The translations under genes and the position numbers were made by a program. The notes under the pieces are model-generated. The model saw only the letters and a program-made list of their open reading frames with translations, did no database searches and was not told the origin of the DNA. Positions 24,274-34,518 of a DNA stretch of 64,000 nt are shown piece after piece. Numbering within the stretch: the first letter of the stretch is position 1; each line of letters opens with the position of its first letter. Source of the stretch: an uncultured Eubacteriales bacterium (GTDB lineage: Bacteria; Bacillota; Clostridia; Oscillospirales; Acutalibacteraceae). Location: the NCBI GenBank assembly GCA_934489895.1, contig CAKSST010000009.1:1-64000 (forward strand), in the 5' to 3' direction.

Positions 24274-26283
24274 ATGTTATTCAGACAATGGAAGATAAAT
24301 AAGGTGGATAAAACAAAAGTTAAAAGTATAGCCGAAGAGTGCAATATTGATCCATTTGTTGCCTTGCTTGCGGTATGCCGCGGCATAGAAGAACCTTATG
24401 ATATAGAAGAAATGCTCTCAAACGATATTTATATTACAGACCCGTTTTCTATCTCGGATATGGATAAAGCTGTCGAAGCTGTAAACTCTGCAATAAAGAA
24501 TAACAAGCTTATTGCTGTTTACGGTGATTACGACTGTGACGGCGTTGCTGCAACGGCAATGCTTTATGATTATCTGCAACGCCGCGGTGCAAGGGCGGTT
24601 TATTATATCCCAAACCGTGAGGATGAGGGCTACGGTATGAGCTCTGACGCGGTTGAGCGTTTGTATAATCAGGGCGTTGAAATGATAATTACGGTAGATA
24701 ACGGCATAAACGCTCATGAGGAAATTGCGCTTGCGACCTCTTTGGGTATGACCGTTGTGGTTACCGACCACCATTTGCCTACGCAGCAGTTGCCTGATGC
24801 GGCGGCTGTGGTTGACTGCCATCGCCAAGACTGTGTTAGCGAATATAAAGATATTTGCGGCACTTTTGTTGCATATAAGCTTATTTGCGCTTTGGAGGAT
24901 AAGGCTCCTGAAGAACTTTTAAGTAGATATGCCGATTTGGTTGCTATTGCTACTGTTGGTGACATTATGCCCTTAACACACGAAAACCGCGCGGTTGTAA
25001 AAGCGGGTATCAGGGTTATTCAGTACAACAGCCGTTGCGGTATTGAGGCTCTTATGGAGGTTGCAGGGCTTAAGGGTAAGCCTTTAACATCAGGCTCGGT
25101 ATCCTTTGGTATTGTACCGCGTATAAATGCGGCGGGGCGTATGGGCTCGGCGGACATTGCGGTGAGTTTATTGCTTGAAAATGATTATGAAACAGCCCTA
25201 ATGCTTGCAAAAGAAATTAATCAGAGTAATATAAACCGCCAGAATGTTGAGCGGGAGATAACAAAAAGCGCAATTGAAATTATTGAAGCACGCGCTCTTT
25301 CACACGACCGCGTTATTATTGTTGAGGGCGAGAGCTGGCATCAGGGTGTTGTTGGCATTGTTGCCGCCCGCCTTTGTGAAAAATACGGCAGACCCGCAAT
25401 TGTGCTGTCCTGCGATGGACAGACGGCGGTTGGCTCGGCAAGAGGCATTGAAGGCTTTTCAATTTTTGATTGTATTTCCAGTGCTTCGGATATACTTATA
25501 AAATTCGGTGGTCACAAATCGGCGGCGGGATTAACGCTTGATGTAAAAAATATAGAGATATTAAGGCAGAGGATTAATGCCTGGGCAGAAAAAGAACCTT
25601 TGATGCTGTCGCCCGTTAAAGTTGACTGTATTTTGAATGCGGCGGCGCTATCGGTTGAAATGGCTGAAATCGTATCACTGTTTGAGCCGTTTGGCGCGGG
25701 TAACCGCACACCTGTTTTTGGCATAACGGGACTGCGTCTTGACCGTATTACACCTGTTGGCAACGGCAAGCATTTAAGATTACTGTTCTCAAAACAGAGC
25801 AGTGTTTTGCAGGCAATGCTGTTTTCGGTATTGCAGGAAGGTTTTGGCTACGCTGTAGGGGATATTGTGGATATAGCGTTTTCAATGTCTACAGGTGAAT
25901 ATAACGGCGTAAAACAGCTTAATTTAGTTATAAAACACATACGAATGCACGGTGTTGACGACAGTAATTTACCCGTCCAAATATCCTTGTATGACAGTTT
26001 TGTCGGTGGAAAGCAGGGTAACTACAGAGACATAACTCCTACAAGAGATGATGTTGCAACGGTTTTCCGCGCATACTCCAATAACGGCGCAGATGAATAT
26101 GTAATAAATCATTTGATGACGCAGATGCCGGTGGGTAAAATTCTTATTTGCAGAGATATGCTTTTGCAAATGGGTGTAATGATACAAAGCGGCGGTTATT
26201 TAAAAAAGGCTGACGGTGTTCGTTCAGGCCTTAATAATTCTGAATACTATGTAAAATTAACGTCAGGAGGTGATAAGCAGTGA
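24274..26283 (+). CDS. recJ: single-stranded-DNA-specific exonuclease RecJ
   Basis: RecJ digests single-stranded DNA 5' to 3' in recombination and mismatch/excision repair. The 669-residue protein has the DHH phosphoesterase motifs YGDYDCDG (about residue 84) and TDHHLP (about 163), and ATVGDIMPL. The DHHA1 block FGGHKSAAGLTL follows, and then an OB-fold. The C-terminal extension of about 120 residues is common in Firmicutes. I prefer the ATG at 24274, 7 bases after GGTGAG, over the ATG six codons upstream at 24256. First gene of a dense operon; its stop overlaps the rel GTG by 4 bp. Confidence 0.95.
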   Translation: MLFRQWKINKVDKTKVKSIAEECNIDPFVALLAVCRGIEEPYDIEEMLSNDIYITDPFSISDMDKAVEAVNSAIKNNKLIAVYGDYDCDGVAATAMLYDYLQRRGARAVYYIPNREDEGYGMSSDAVERLYNQGVEMIITVDNGINAHEEIALATSLGMTVVVTDHHLPTQQLPDAAAVVDCHRQDCVSEYKDICGTFVAYKLICALEDKAPEELLSRYADLVAIATVGDIMPLTHENRAVVKAGIRVIQYNSRCGIEALMEVAGLKGKPLTSGSVSFGIVPRINAAGRMGSADIAVSLLLENDYETALMLAKEINQSNINRQNVEREITKSAIEIIEARALSHDRVIIVEGESWHQGVVGIVAARLCEKYGRPAIVLSCDGQTAVGSARGIEGFSIFDCISSASDILIKFGGHKSAAGLTLDVKNIEILRQRINAWAEKEPLMLSPVKVDCILNAAALSVEMAEIVSLFEPFGAGNRTPVFGITGLRLDRITPVGNGKHLRLLFSKQSSVLQAMLFSVLQEGFGYAVGDIVDIAFSMSTGEYNGVKQLNLVIKHIRMHGVDDSNLPVQISLYDSFVGGKQGNYRDITPTRDDVATVFRAYSNNGADEYVINHLMTQMPVGKILICRDMLLQMGVMIQSGGYLKKADGVRSGLNNSEYYVKLTSGGDKQ

Positions 26284-28469
26284 ACAATAAAGAGGCAGAT
26301 TATAAAAAGCTGATGGATATTATTAACGAGCATGGCAATCACGATATTGAACTGATTGACCGCGCGTGGCAGCAATGCGTTCAGGCGCATGACGGACAAA
26401 TGCGGAAAACACACGACGAATATTATACTCATCCCTTTAATGTTGCCTGCATAGTTGCCTCAATGGGTATGGACAGTGAGTCTGTTGCGGCGGCATTGCT
26501 GCACGATGTTGTCGAGGATACCCCTATTATCTTAAAGGATATTGAAAAAAAGTTTGGTAAGAACGTTGCATTGCTTGTTGACGGTGTTACAAAGCTTGGT
26601 AAATTACCCCTCGTTACTGCTGAGCAACAGCAGTCTGAAAACCTGCGTAAAATGCTTATAGCTATGACTAATGATATAAGGGTTATTATCATTAAGCTTG
26701 CCGACCGTTTGCATAATATGAGAACTATATGCGGTCACAGTGAACAAAAGCAGCGTGATATTGCTCTTGAAACAATAGAGGTTTATGCTCCCATTGCTCA
26801 CAGACTTGGTATGCGTCAGGTTAAAGAAGAACTTGAGGATAGGTCTATTCAGCTGCTTGACCCCGTTGCCTACAAGGAAATTGAAAACCTGCTTGAAAAC
26901 AGACAGAAGTTCAGAAAGCAGGTTTTGGACAACATAAGTAACAGGATATACGAAAGGCTGAAAGAGGAACTGCCGCAAGCTAAAATTACAATTGAAAACA
27001 GAATAAAATCCATACACGGTATATACAGAAAAATGTATATTCAGGGCAAGAATTTTGAAGAGATTTATGATGTATCTGCTTTGCGCATTATTACCGATAC
27101 TATTAATAACTGCTACAATATTCTTGGTATAATGCACGATATGTTCCGACCCATTCCCGGTAGATTTAAAGACTATATTTCCACACCAAAGCCCAATATG
27201 TATCAGTCGCTGCATACTACTGTTATCGGCAGGGACGGTGTGCCTTTTGAAATACAGATACGCACCTTTGATATGCATCACACGGCTGAGTTTGGCATTG
27301 CGGCGCATTGGAAATATAAAGAGGGAATAAGCGGCTTTGATTTGAGAATGGAAGAGCGTCTTGCCTGGATACGTCAAATTCTTGACAGTGAACGGGATGG
27401 TGAAAATGCTGACAGCATTGTTCAAAGCATTAAGACCGACCTTGCAACAGAGGACGTTTTTGCCGTTACTCCCAAGGGTGATGTTATAAATCTGCCTGTT
27501 GGCGCAACGGTTATTGACTTCGCTTTTGCAATACATTCACAAGTTGGCCTGCGTATGACAGGTGCAAAGGCAGATGGCCGCATTGTGCCCCTTAATCACC
27601 AGATACAGACAGGTGAGATTATTGATATAATAACCACTTCGCAGATAACCAAAGGCCCCAGCCGTGACTGGCTTAATATTGCGGTTACAAACCAGGCAAA
27701 GTCAAAAATACGAAACTGGTTTAAAAAAGAACGCCGTACAGAAAATATTGCAGCAGGTAAGGCGAACCTTGAACGCGACTTTTACCGTAACGGCATTAAT
27801 CTTGAGCCTGAGGAAATGCAGAATTTCCTTGAGGATATTGCCAGGCGCAGCCGTTATGACTGTGTTGACGATTTTTATGCAGCTATCGGTTATGGAGGCA
27901 TTTTGCTTTCCAAAATAATGCCCCGTATAAAAGAGTCTTATACACGCATTGTAAAGGCATCGCGCCCTGCAATCATAGATGAAATTGTTACACCGCAAAA
28001 GGTGACACACTCTCCTGACGGTGTTGTGGTAGAGGGTATTGATAACTGCCTTATAAAGCTTTCAAAATGCTGTGCGCCCCTGCCGGGTGATGACATTGTC
28101 GGCTTTATTACGCGCGGACACGGTGTTTCAATACACAAGACAGATTGTACAAATGTGCCCGAGGATTTGAACAACTGCGCAGAGCCTGAGCGATGGATAC
28201 CTGCCCATTGGGCAATGGAACAGCATGCCAAATTTACTTCAACACTGCAAATTTCAGGTATGGACCGCGACGGTATGCTGGTGGATATTACTACTGCCCT
28301 TTATAATATGCATATACCGATACACGCAGTAAATGCGCGTCAGACAAAAGAGGGAAACTGTGTGATTACTGTAACTATGACGGTTGAAAGTACGGGCCAC
28401 CTGAAAAGCGTTGTATCGCATCTTAAAAATCTCTTAGGCGTTTTTGCGGTAGAACGTACCAATTCATAA
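26280..28469 (+). CDS. rel: bifunctional (p)ppGpp synthetase/hydrolase
   Basis: A long RelA/SpoT homologue of 729 residues that makes and degrades the stringent-response alarmone. The hydrolase HD domain has HDVVEDT (about residue 74). The synthetase domain has the GRFKD (about 293-297) form of the charge motif, typical of bifunctional enzymes, and YQSLHTTV. TGS (about 395-455), a conserved Cys-containing linker (SKCCAPLPGDD) and a C-terminal ACT domain follow. The GTG start overlaps the recJ stop (GTGA) and has CAGGAGG upstream, so the two are translationally coupled. The recJ-rel-dtd-MBL-hemZ order is common in Clostridia. Confidence 0.96.
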   Translation: MNNKEADYKKLMDIINEHGNHDIELIDRAWQQCVQAHDGQMRKTHDEYYTHPFNVACIVASMGMDSESVAAALLHDVVEDTPIILKDIEKKFGKNVALLVDGVTKLGKLPLVTAEQQQSENLRKMLIAMTNDIRVIIIKLADRLHNMRTICGHSEQKQRDIALETIEVYAPIAHRLGMRQVKEELEDRSIQLLDPVAYKEIENLLENRQKFRKQVLDNISNRIYERLKEELPQAKITIENRIKSIHGIYRKMYIQGKNFEEIYDVSALRIITDTINNCYNILGIMHDMFRPIPGRFKDYISTPKPNMYQSLHTTVIGRDGVPFEIQIRTFDMHHTAEFGIAAHWKYKEGISGFDLRMEERLAWIRQILDSERDGENADSIVQSIKTDLATEDVFAVTPKGDVINLPVGATVIDFAFAIHSQVGLRMTGAKADGRIVPLNHQIQTGEIIDIITTSQITKGPSRDWLNIAVTNQAKSKIRNWFKKERRTENIAAGKANLERDFYRNGINLEPEEMQNFLEDIARRSRYDCVDDFYAAIGYGGILLSKIMPRIKESYTRIVKASRPAIIDEIVTPQKVTHSPDGVVVEGIDNCLIKLSKCCAPLPGDDIVGFITRGHGVSIHKTDCTNVPEDLNNCAEPERWIPAHWAMEQHAKFTSTLQISGMDRDGMLVDITTALYNMHIPIHAVNARQTKEGNCVITVTMTVESTGHLKSVVSHLKNLLGVFAVERTNS

Positions 28470-28481
28470 AAGGTGAAATAA

Positions 28482-28943
28482 ATGAAGGCTTGTATACAAA
28501 GGGTCGGCCATGCATCAGTTAAGGTTGACGGCAGAACAGTCGGAAAAATAAAGCAGGGCTTGCTTGTTTTGCTTGGTGTTGCTATATGTGATACTACCGA
28601 GCAAGCAGAGCTGTTGGCACAGAAAACTGCAAACTTACGTATTTTTTGCGACCGGAACGATAAAATGAATTTATCTCTTTTAGATACCCGCGGCGGTGTG
28701 CTTGTGATATCCCAGTTTACTTTATGCGCTAACACAAAAAAAGGAAATAGGCCATCGTTTTTTGAATACTCTATGGAGCCCGCCGGCGCAAAAGAGCTTT
28801 ATGAACATTATTGTGATTGCCTTAAAAAATGCGGTGTAAAATGCGTGGAAAAAGGAGTTTTTGGCGCTGATATGAGGGTTGAACTTTTAAACGACGGTCC
28901 TGTGACCATTAATCTCGATACTGATACATGGAGAAAAGACTGA
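28482..28943 (+). CDS. dtd: D-aminoacyl-tRNA deacylase
   Basis: Dtd removes D-amino acids wrongly attached to tRNA. The 153-residue protein has the two active-site signatures of the family, VISQFTLCANTKKGNRPSF (about residues 75-93) and NDGPVTINL near the C-terminus. Length is normal. It begins 12 bases after rel with an AAAGGTG ribosome site, and its TGA overlaps the ATG of the MBL hydrolase (ATGA). Confidence 0.95.
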   Translation: MKACIQRVGHASVKVDGRTVGKIKQGLLVLLGVAICDTTEQAELLAQKTANLRIFCDRNDKMNLSLLDTRGGVLVISQFTLCANTKKGNRPSFFEYSMEPAGAKELYEHYCDCLKKCGVKCVEKGVFGADMRVELLNDGPVTINLDTDTWRKD

Positions 28944-29566
28944 TGGAAATTGAATGCATAACAGCAGGCGTTACACAATCGAACTGCTATGTTCTTAATA
29001 CCGATAAGGTGCAGATTATTGTTGACCCTGCTGTGTTTAATGATGAACTAAAAGCTTTAATTGATGAAAATATTAATAAAGAAAGATATATCTTGCTAAC
29101 TCACAGGCATTTCGACCACTTGGGTGGTGTCGCTGATATTAAGGAATACTGCAAGGCAAAAACCGTAATACATATTGATGATGCGCAAGGACTGTATGAT
29201 ACTGCTTTCAGTATGGGTGACAGGTTCGGCGTTGCCCATAAGCCGACAAAGGCGGATATATTGGTTGAACACGGACAGCGGCTGACTTTAGGTGATATTA
29301 ATGTTAAGGTTTTGCATACGCCGGGGCATACACAGGGCTCGGTCTGTTTTGTTATTGACCGTATAATATTTACAGGCGACACCTTGTTTTGCGGTACAAT
29401 AGGCAGATATGATTTTCCTTCGGGAGATTTTAAAACTTTAATTAAATCTATCGGATTACTTGTAAATCTTGATGGGGATTATGACTTGTATCCAGGACAT
29501 ATGGACAACACAACCTTGAATTATGAGCGGGAGCATAATCCTTACATTGTGGGGCGTATTTTATGA
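28943..29566 (+). CDS. MBL fold metallo-hydrolase (GloB-like)
   Basis: A 207-residue metallo-beta-lactamase-fold hydrolase with the metal-binding THRHFDHLGG (about residues 52-61), HTPGHTQGSVCF (about 115-126), FTGDTLF and a C-terminal PGH. This subgroup is annotated as hydroxyacylglutathione hydrolase-like, but the true substrate in this operon is unknown. I use the ATG at 28943 (15 bases inside the longest frame) because GGAG is 9 bases upstream. Its stop overlaps the hemZ start by 4 bp. Confidence 0.9.
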   Translation: MEIECITAGVTQSNCYVLNTDKVQIIVDPAVFNDELKALIDENINKERYILLTHRHFDHLGGVADIKEYCKAKTVIHIDDAQGLYDTAFSMGDRFGVAHKPTKADILVEHGQRLTLGDINVKVLHTPGHTQGSVCFVIDRIIFTGDTLFCGTIGRYDFPSGDFKTLIKSIGLLVNLDGDYDLYPGHMDNTTLNYEREHNPYIVGRIL

Positions 29567-31038
29567 TACTGTGTATTATAAACCACAATTTTAAATATGA
29601 ACTTGAAAAGCTGTGCCGTATATTTATGCCCTTTTCAAAGATAACGGTACAAAGCATTTTGAGTGACCGGAAACCGAGAGCCGAAACTATAATTGAAGAT
29701 TTCGGTGGCTTTGTTGTACTTAAAGCAAATCTTTATCTGAACGGCAAGGTATCAAGCAAGCAAATTAAGCTTGAAAAAAATGTGGCTGATTTTGATAAAG
29801 AGTGTGAGCGTATGCTTGCTGTACAACTTTATGATTGCTTTTGTGAAGTAACAGGCGTTCAGTCACAGTGGGGTATACTTACAGGCGTGCGTCCTGCAAA
29901 ACTGTTCGGCAGATTGAAAACGGCAAACGGAGAACGGTATGCCTGTGAATATTTTGATAAAATGCTTAAGGTAAGCAAAAAAAAGACCGATTTATGCGCA
30001 TTTGTTTCTGTGTCTGAGGAGAATATAATAAGCGCTTCAACACCTAATGCGTTCAGCCTGTATATATCTATACCGTTTTGTCCCAGCCGTTGCTCATATT
30101 GTTCATTTGTATCACATTCGGTTGAGCAGGCGGGCAAATTAATTCCGCAGTATATAAACCTTTTGTGTGATGAAATTGTTCATACGGCAAAGATTGCCGG
30201 ACAGTTGAATTTAAAACTAATGACGGTTTATTTCGGCGGAGGTACACCCACAAGCCTTGAAGCCTATCAGCTTGAACAAATAATGTCGGCAGTTGCGGAT
30301 AATTTTGACCTTTCGGGTGTTTTGGAATATACTGTAGAAGCGGGAAGACCCGATACCATTACAAAGGAAAAACTGGCAGCAATCAAGCAAGGCGGCGCTA
30401 CAAGGATAAGCATTAACCCGCAAACGCTTAATGATGATGTGCTTAAAAGCATAGGAAGAAAGCATACATCGCAGCAGTTTTTTGAAGCTTTTGAAATGGC
30501 GCGTAAAGCGGGATTTGATAATATCAATACCGACATTATTGCAGGACTGCCCGGGGATACGCCGCAAAGTTTTGAGCAAACCCTTGATAAAATAATCAAC
30601 TTAAAGCCGGAATCGGTTACGGTTCATTCGCTTTCAATGAAGCGCTCGTCAAATATGAATACCTCGGGTGAAGTGTTTGATAATTTTGGCATGTATGCCG
30701 CGCAGATGGTGGATAGCGCAAATGTCCGCTTAAAAGATATCGGACTTTTGCCGTACTATATGTACAGGCAGAGCAAAACTGTCGGCAATTTAGAAAATAC
30801 AGGTTATTCGTTGCCCGGCTATGAGGGCCTTTATAATGTGTATATTATGGATGAAACACATACAATTTTATCCTGCGGTGCATCGGCCGTAACAAAACTG
30901 AGAAGGCCGTCCGGAACTGATATTGAGCGTGTATTTAACTTTAAATATCCTTATGAATATATAAGCAGATTTAATGAAATTATAGAAAGAAAGGAGATAG
31001 TTAAAGAGTTTTATGAAAAATACGGTATCGTATATTAA
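29563..31038 (+). CDS. hemZ: HemZ-type radical SAM oxidase (coproporphyrinogen dehydrogenase-like)
   Basis: A 491-residue HemN/HemZ-family radical SAM protein. An N-terminal extension of about 160 residues precedes the core. The cluster cysteines are C173, C177 and C180 in FCPSRCSYC, followed by GGGTPTS and the SAM-binding region, then a HemN-like C-terminal domain. HemZ proteins are named for oxygen-independent coproporphyrinogen III oxidation, but many Clostridia that carry this gene lack other heme genes, so the role is uncertain. None of the other heme pathway genes is in the window. Confidence 0.88.
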   Translation: MILCIINHNFKYELEKLCRIFMPFSKITVQSILSDRKPRAETIIEDFGGFVVLKANLYLNGKVSSKQIKLEKNVADFDKECERMLAVQLYDCFCEVTGVQSQWGILTGVRPAKLFGRLKTANGERYACEYFDKMLKVSKKKTDLCAFVSVSEENIISASTPNAFSLYISIPFCPSRCSYCSFVSHSVEQAGKLIPQYINLLCDEIVHTAKIAGQLNLKLMTVYFGGGTPTSLEAYQLEQIMSAVADNFDLSGVLEYTVEAGRPDTITKEKLAAIKQGGATRISINPQTLNDDVLKSIGRKHTSQQFFEAFEMARKAGFDNINTDIIAGLPGDTPQSFEQTLDKIINLKPESVTVHSLSMKRSSNMNTSGEVFDNFGMYAAQMVDSANVRLKDIGLLPYYMYRQSKTVGNLENTGYSLPGYEGLYNVYIMDETHTILSCGASAVTKLRRPSGTDIERVFNFKYPYEYISRFNEIIERKEIVKEFYEKYGIVY

Positions 31039-31951
31039 TGATGCTATAAAAAAGAATGCTGTTAAGTTTGTGCAGCGCTGTGACGAGGCTTATCATAATA
31101 AGCTTGATGCGTTGGCGCAAACAATTAAAAATAATAAAGATATAAAGGTTATTATGATAGCTGGGCCGTCAGGCTCAGGTAAGACTACCACGTCACACCT
31201 TTTAGGTGATATGCTTAAAAAGTACGGTATTCAGGCGCATATTATCTCACTGGATAACTTTTATTTAAACAGAAATCAGTTACCCTTGACCAAAGACGGA
31301 ACACCGGATGTTGAAACGGTGTATTCGCTTGACCTTGAGAGCATTGACAGTTGTTTGTTACAGCTTATTCAAAATGGCAGCTGTACGGTGCCTGTGTTCG
31401 ATTTTAATACTTCATCACGCTCAAAGGAGACCTTGGATATAACACTTGGGGAAAACGGTTTGCTGATTGTTGAAGGATTGCATGCTCTTAACCCCTTGCT
31501 TTACGAAAAATTACCGCAAAAAGCAGTGTTTAAAGTGTTTATTAGTGTAGAAAGCAATGTGTATGCAAATAACGGCACTGTATTACTTTCGGGTGAGCAG
31601 ATGCGTTTTTGCCGCCGCATGACAAGGGACAGTATTTACAGAAACTCAACCCCCTCAAACACAATAAAGATGTGGCGCGATGTGGCCACCGGTGAAAAAA
31701 TGTGGATAACACCATTTAAAAATAATGCTGATGCGAAAATTGATACGTTCCACGCTTATGAGAATTGCTTATTCAGCAATCGGTCCTCAAAAATGCTAAG
31801 AGATTTATCAAAAGATCTGCATGACAGCATTTATGTTGACAAAATTGCTGATGCGTTAGAACAGTTTGTAGAATTGGATATTGATGTTGTTCCGCAGGAT
31901 TCTCTGTTAAGGGAGTTTATTGAAGGCGGCAAATATGAGAATGTTATTTAA
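31013..31951 (+). CDS. nucleoside kinase (uridine kinase family)
   Basis: A P-loop kinase of 312 residues with GPSGSGKTTT (about residues 51-60). The uridine kinase/phosphoribulokinase-type DNFYLNR and PDVETVYSLDL blocks follow, then LIVEGLHALNP. It should phosphorylate a ribonucleoside. The N-terminal 45 residues precede the P-loop as in the threonyl-tRNA-synthetase-like kinases of this operon type. It overlaps the hemZ 3' end by 26 bases, implying coupled translation. No separate terminator or promoter lies between them. Confidence 0.88.
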   Translation: MKNTVSYINDAIKKNAVKFVQRCDEAYHNKLDALAQTIKNNKDIKVIMIAGPSGSGKTTTSHLLGDMLKKYGIQAHIISLDNFYLNRNQLPLTKDGTPDVETVYSLDLESIDSCLLQLIQNGSCTVPVFDFNTSSRSKETLDITLGENGLLIVEGLHALNPLLYEKLPQKAVFKVFISVESNVYANNGTVLLSGEQMRFCRRMTRDSIYRNSTPSNTIKMWRDVATGEKMWITPFKNNADAKIDTFHAYENCLFSNRSSKMLRDLSKDLHDSIYVDKIADALEQFVELDIDVVPQDSLLREFIEGGKYENVI

Positions 31952-31980
31952 TTATTAAGGATAAAATAAAGGTGTAAGCT

Positions 31981-32694
31981 ATGAAAACTTTAAAAATAGG
32001 TTTATGTGTGGCTGATCGCGGTGAATATGTGCCGATTGCCGAGGCTATGGAAGAACTTGGCGCTTTGCGTAAAGATTTTTTTTCAAGAAAAGGACATATT
32101 TATACACTCGAAAAAGGCAATGTAAACATTGAATTATATTCCGTTCTGTCCGGTATCGGTATGGTTAATGCCGCTGCGGCATCAATGTACCTTGTAAATC
32201 TTGGCTGCGAGATTATCATTAACACAGGCTATTCGGGCGGCATTTCCGGAGTGAAAGCGGGACAGGTTGTTGTAGGCACAAAGTTTATTGAACACGATTT
32301 TGACCTTACAGGTATAGGATATAAAGAGTTTGAAAAACCCGAGCAGGAGTATGTTTATGGCGCTGATACGTCTTTAAGCAAAGCAGCATTAAGTGTTTTT
32401 GAAGGCTCAAAAGAATGTGTTATGCTTAGCGGCGACCGATTTGTTTCTTCTTCGGCGGATAAAGAGCGCTTTACAAAAATGTTTGACAGTGCGGTTTGCT
32501 GTGATATGGAAACTGCCGCTGTTGCTTATGTATGCGCCCTTTCGGGAACAAAGTATCTTTCAGTACGCCTTGTTTCCGATACGGCAGGGGATGATTCGGC
32601 AGGGGAGTATATGGAATCACTTTCAAGCAATATAACCAACGGGTTTGCTGATATAGTGTTAAAAACGCTTGATATTATAGCTTCAGAGGTATAA
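31981..32694 (+). CDS. 5'-methylthioadenosine/S-adenosylhomocysteine nucleosidase
   Basis: MTA/SAH nucleosidase (Pfs) cleaves adenine from methylthioadenosine and S-adenosylhomocysteine, recycling by-products of polyamine synthesis and methylation. Characteristic are NTGYSGGI (about 79-86), the substrate-binding CDMETAAVA (catalytic Glu/Asp region, about 174-182) and VRLVSDTAGDD. 237 residues, normal length. It starts 29 bases after the nucleoside kinase, with AAAGGTG before the ATG, and the SpoVB-like gene follows after 3 bases. Radical SAM and methyltransferase neighbours make SAM by-product recycling a fitting theme. Confidence 0.9.
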   Translation: MKTLKIGLCVADRGEYVPIAEAMEELGALRKDFFSRKGHIYTLEKGNVNIELYSVLSGIGMVNAAAASMYLVNLGCEIIINTGYSGGISGVKAGQVVVGTKFIEHDFDLTGIGYKEFEKPEQEYVYGADTSLSKAALSVFEGSKECVMLSGDRFVSSSADKERFTKMFDSAVCCDMETAAVAYVCALSGTKYLSVRLVSDTAGDDSAGEYMESLSSNITNGFADIVLKTLDIIASEV

Positions 32695-32697
32695 ATT

Positions 32698-34431
32698 ATG
32701 GTAAATAAAAAACCGCAAAGTTTTTTGCAGGGCTCATTTATTTTGCTGTTATCAACAGCAATTGTAAAAATTATAGGCGCGCTTTTTCGCATTCCGCTTG
32801 GCAATCTTATGGATGATGCAGGCGTGGGCATGGGATATTATTCGGTGGCTTATGATTTGTATTTACCTATATATTCGCTTGCAATGGCGGGTTTGCCTAT
32901 AGCAATTTCACGTATGGTTGCAGAGAATATCGCAAAAAAAAGGTACAAAGATGTTTTGCAAACATTAAAGGTTACGCGCAAAGCTTTTTGGGTAACAGGC
33001 ACAGTAAGTTTTTTGCTGATGTGCGCAATTGCCTATCCGTTTGCATATTTTACAAAAAGTATAGATGCGCTGCCTGCAATTTTTTGTATTGTTCCGTCGT
33101 TGATTTTCTGCAGCATAATGTCTACATACCGCGGATATTATGAAGGCTTCAGAAATATGTATCCGACAGCGTTTTCTTCAGTAATAGAAGCTCTTGGAAA
33201 ATTGATTCTCGGTTATGGAATGGCTTGGTTAGTAATAACATATACAGGCTCGCTTATATACGGCGCTGCTGCGGCGTTGCTTGGAATTACATTGGGTACG
33301 GCGTTTGGTGCTTTGTATCTTGTTATAAAATATCGCCGTGAGCCGCAAAGCTGGACAAACGAACAATGGCTTGCATCGCCTGAACCTAATTCTGCCCGCG
33401 AAACTTTGAAAATGCTTATTGCAATAGCTGTTCCTGTTGTGTTGGGCTCAATGGTTACTTATGTTACAGGCTTTATAGATGTAATTATGGTTAAAAGCCA
33501 GTTGGCTCATGTTATAGAGAATAACTATGCATATTTTCATGCAACATATCCGGAACTTATAGCTAATTGCATCAAACAGATAGTTGAAGAAAGCAAAGGA
33601 GCGATAAATGAAGCTGCAGTGCTTGCAAACCCTGCCGAAATACAAGAACAGTTATCAACGGCGCTTTATGGTTGCTATAAAGGTTATGCGTATTCAATAT
33701 ATAACCTTATACCTGTGATGACATCGGTGCTGGGTATAAGTGCGTTGCCTGTGCTTGCAACATCCTGGACACAAAATGATAAAGAGGCAACAAAGAAGAA
33801 TGTTGAGTCAATGCTGCGTACGACTGTGTTAATTGCATTCCCTGCGGGGCTTGGTATGGCAACGCTTGCAAAGCCTATTTTGTCACTCTTATATTCAAAT
33901 CACAGTACTGTTGCTGATGTTGCGACACCATTGCTTACAGTGCTTGGAATAGCTGCTGCTTTTGCGGGCATATCAATTCCTGTAACCAATATGCTTCAGG
34001 CAATCGGCAGGCAGAAAATACCTGTAAGAAATATGGCTGTCGGTGCTGTTTTGAAAATAATTATCAATTTTATACTTGTGGGTAATTATAGAATAAATAT
34101 GTTGGGTGCGCCTATAGGCACACTGTGTTGCTATATTTTTATAGCGGTTGCAAACTTTATCTGTCTTGTAAAATATTCGGGCGTAATGCCTAATATTATT
34201 TCAACCATTATTAAACCGTTAATAGCTACGGTATTATGTTGCGCAGCTGCGTTTGGCGTAAGCAAAGCAACAAATGGAAATATGGGTACTATGCTTGCAA
34301 TTTTTGCTGCGGTTGTGGTTTATCTGATGGCTCTTGCCTTGCTGAAAGCAATTGAAAGGGACGACATATTGTCTATGCCCGCAGGTGAAAAAATAGCGGA
34401 AATTCTTACAAAATTAAGAGTAATTAGATAG
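32698..34431 (+). CDS. SpoVB/MurJ-family polysaccharide (lipid-linked) flippase
   Basis: A 577-residue MATE/MOP-superfamily protein with about 14 membrane-spanning segments. The N-terminal FLQGSFILLLSTAIVKIIG and FRIPLGNLM motifs match the SpoVB/YabM group, which flips lipid-linked sugar precursors during cell wall or spore cortex assembly. The position before mazG, rqcP, yabP and yabQ matches the Bacillus yabM-yabR order, which supports the sporulation-linked assignment. A long extracellular loop is present near residues 265-310. Confidence 0.88.
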   Translation: MVNKKPQSFLQGSFILLLSTAIVKIIGALFRIPLGNLMDDAGVGMGYYSVAYDLYLPIYSLAMAGLPIAISRMVAENIAKKRYKDVLQTLKVTRKAFWVTGTVSFLLMCAIAYPFAYFTKSIDALPAIFCIVPSLIFCSIMSTYRGYYEGFRNMYPTAFSSVIEALGKLILGYGMAWLVITYTGSLIYGAAAALLGITLGTAFGALYLVIKYRREPQSWTNEQWLASPEPNSARETLKMLIAIAVPVVLGSMVTYVTGFIDVIMVKSQLAHVIENNYAYFHATYPELIANCIKQIVEESKGAINEAAVLANPAEIQEQLSTALYGCYKGYAYSIYNLIPVMTSVLGISALPVLATSWTQNDKEATKKNVESMLRTTVLIAFPAGLGMATLAKPILSLLYSNHSTVADVATPLLTVLGIAAAFAGISIPVTNMLQAIGRQKIPVRNMAVGAVLKIIINFILVGNYRINMLGAPIGTLCCYIFIAVANFICLVKYSGVMPNIISTIIKPLIATVLCCAAAFGVSKATNGNMGTMLAIFAAVVVYLMALALLKAIERDDILSMPAGEKIAEILTKLRVIR

Positions 34432-34518
34432 AAACCCATAAAAAAATGTAAAAACAGCACTTTTTGGTGAAATTATTACATGTTTTTTAATATTAGCTAT
34501 TGATTTTTGGGAGATTTT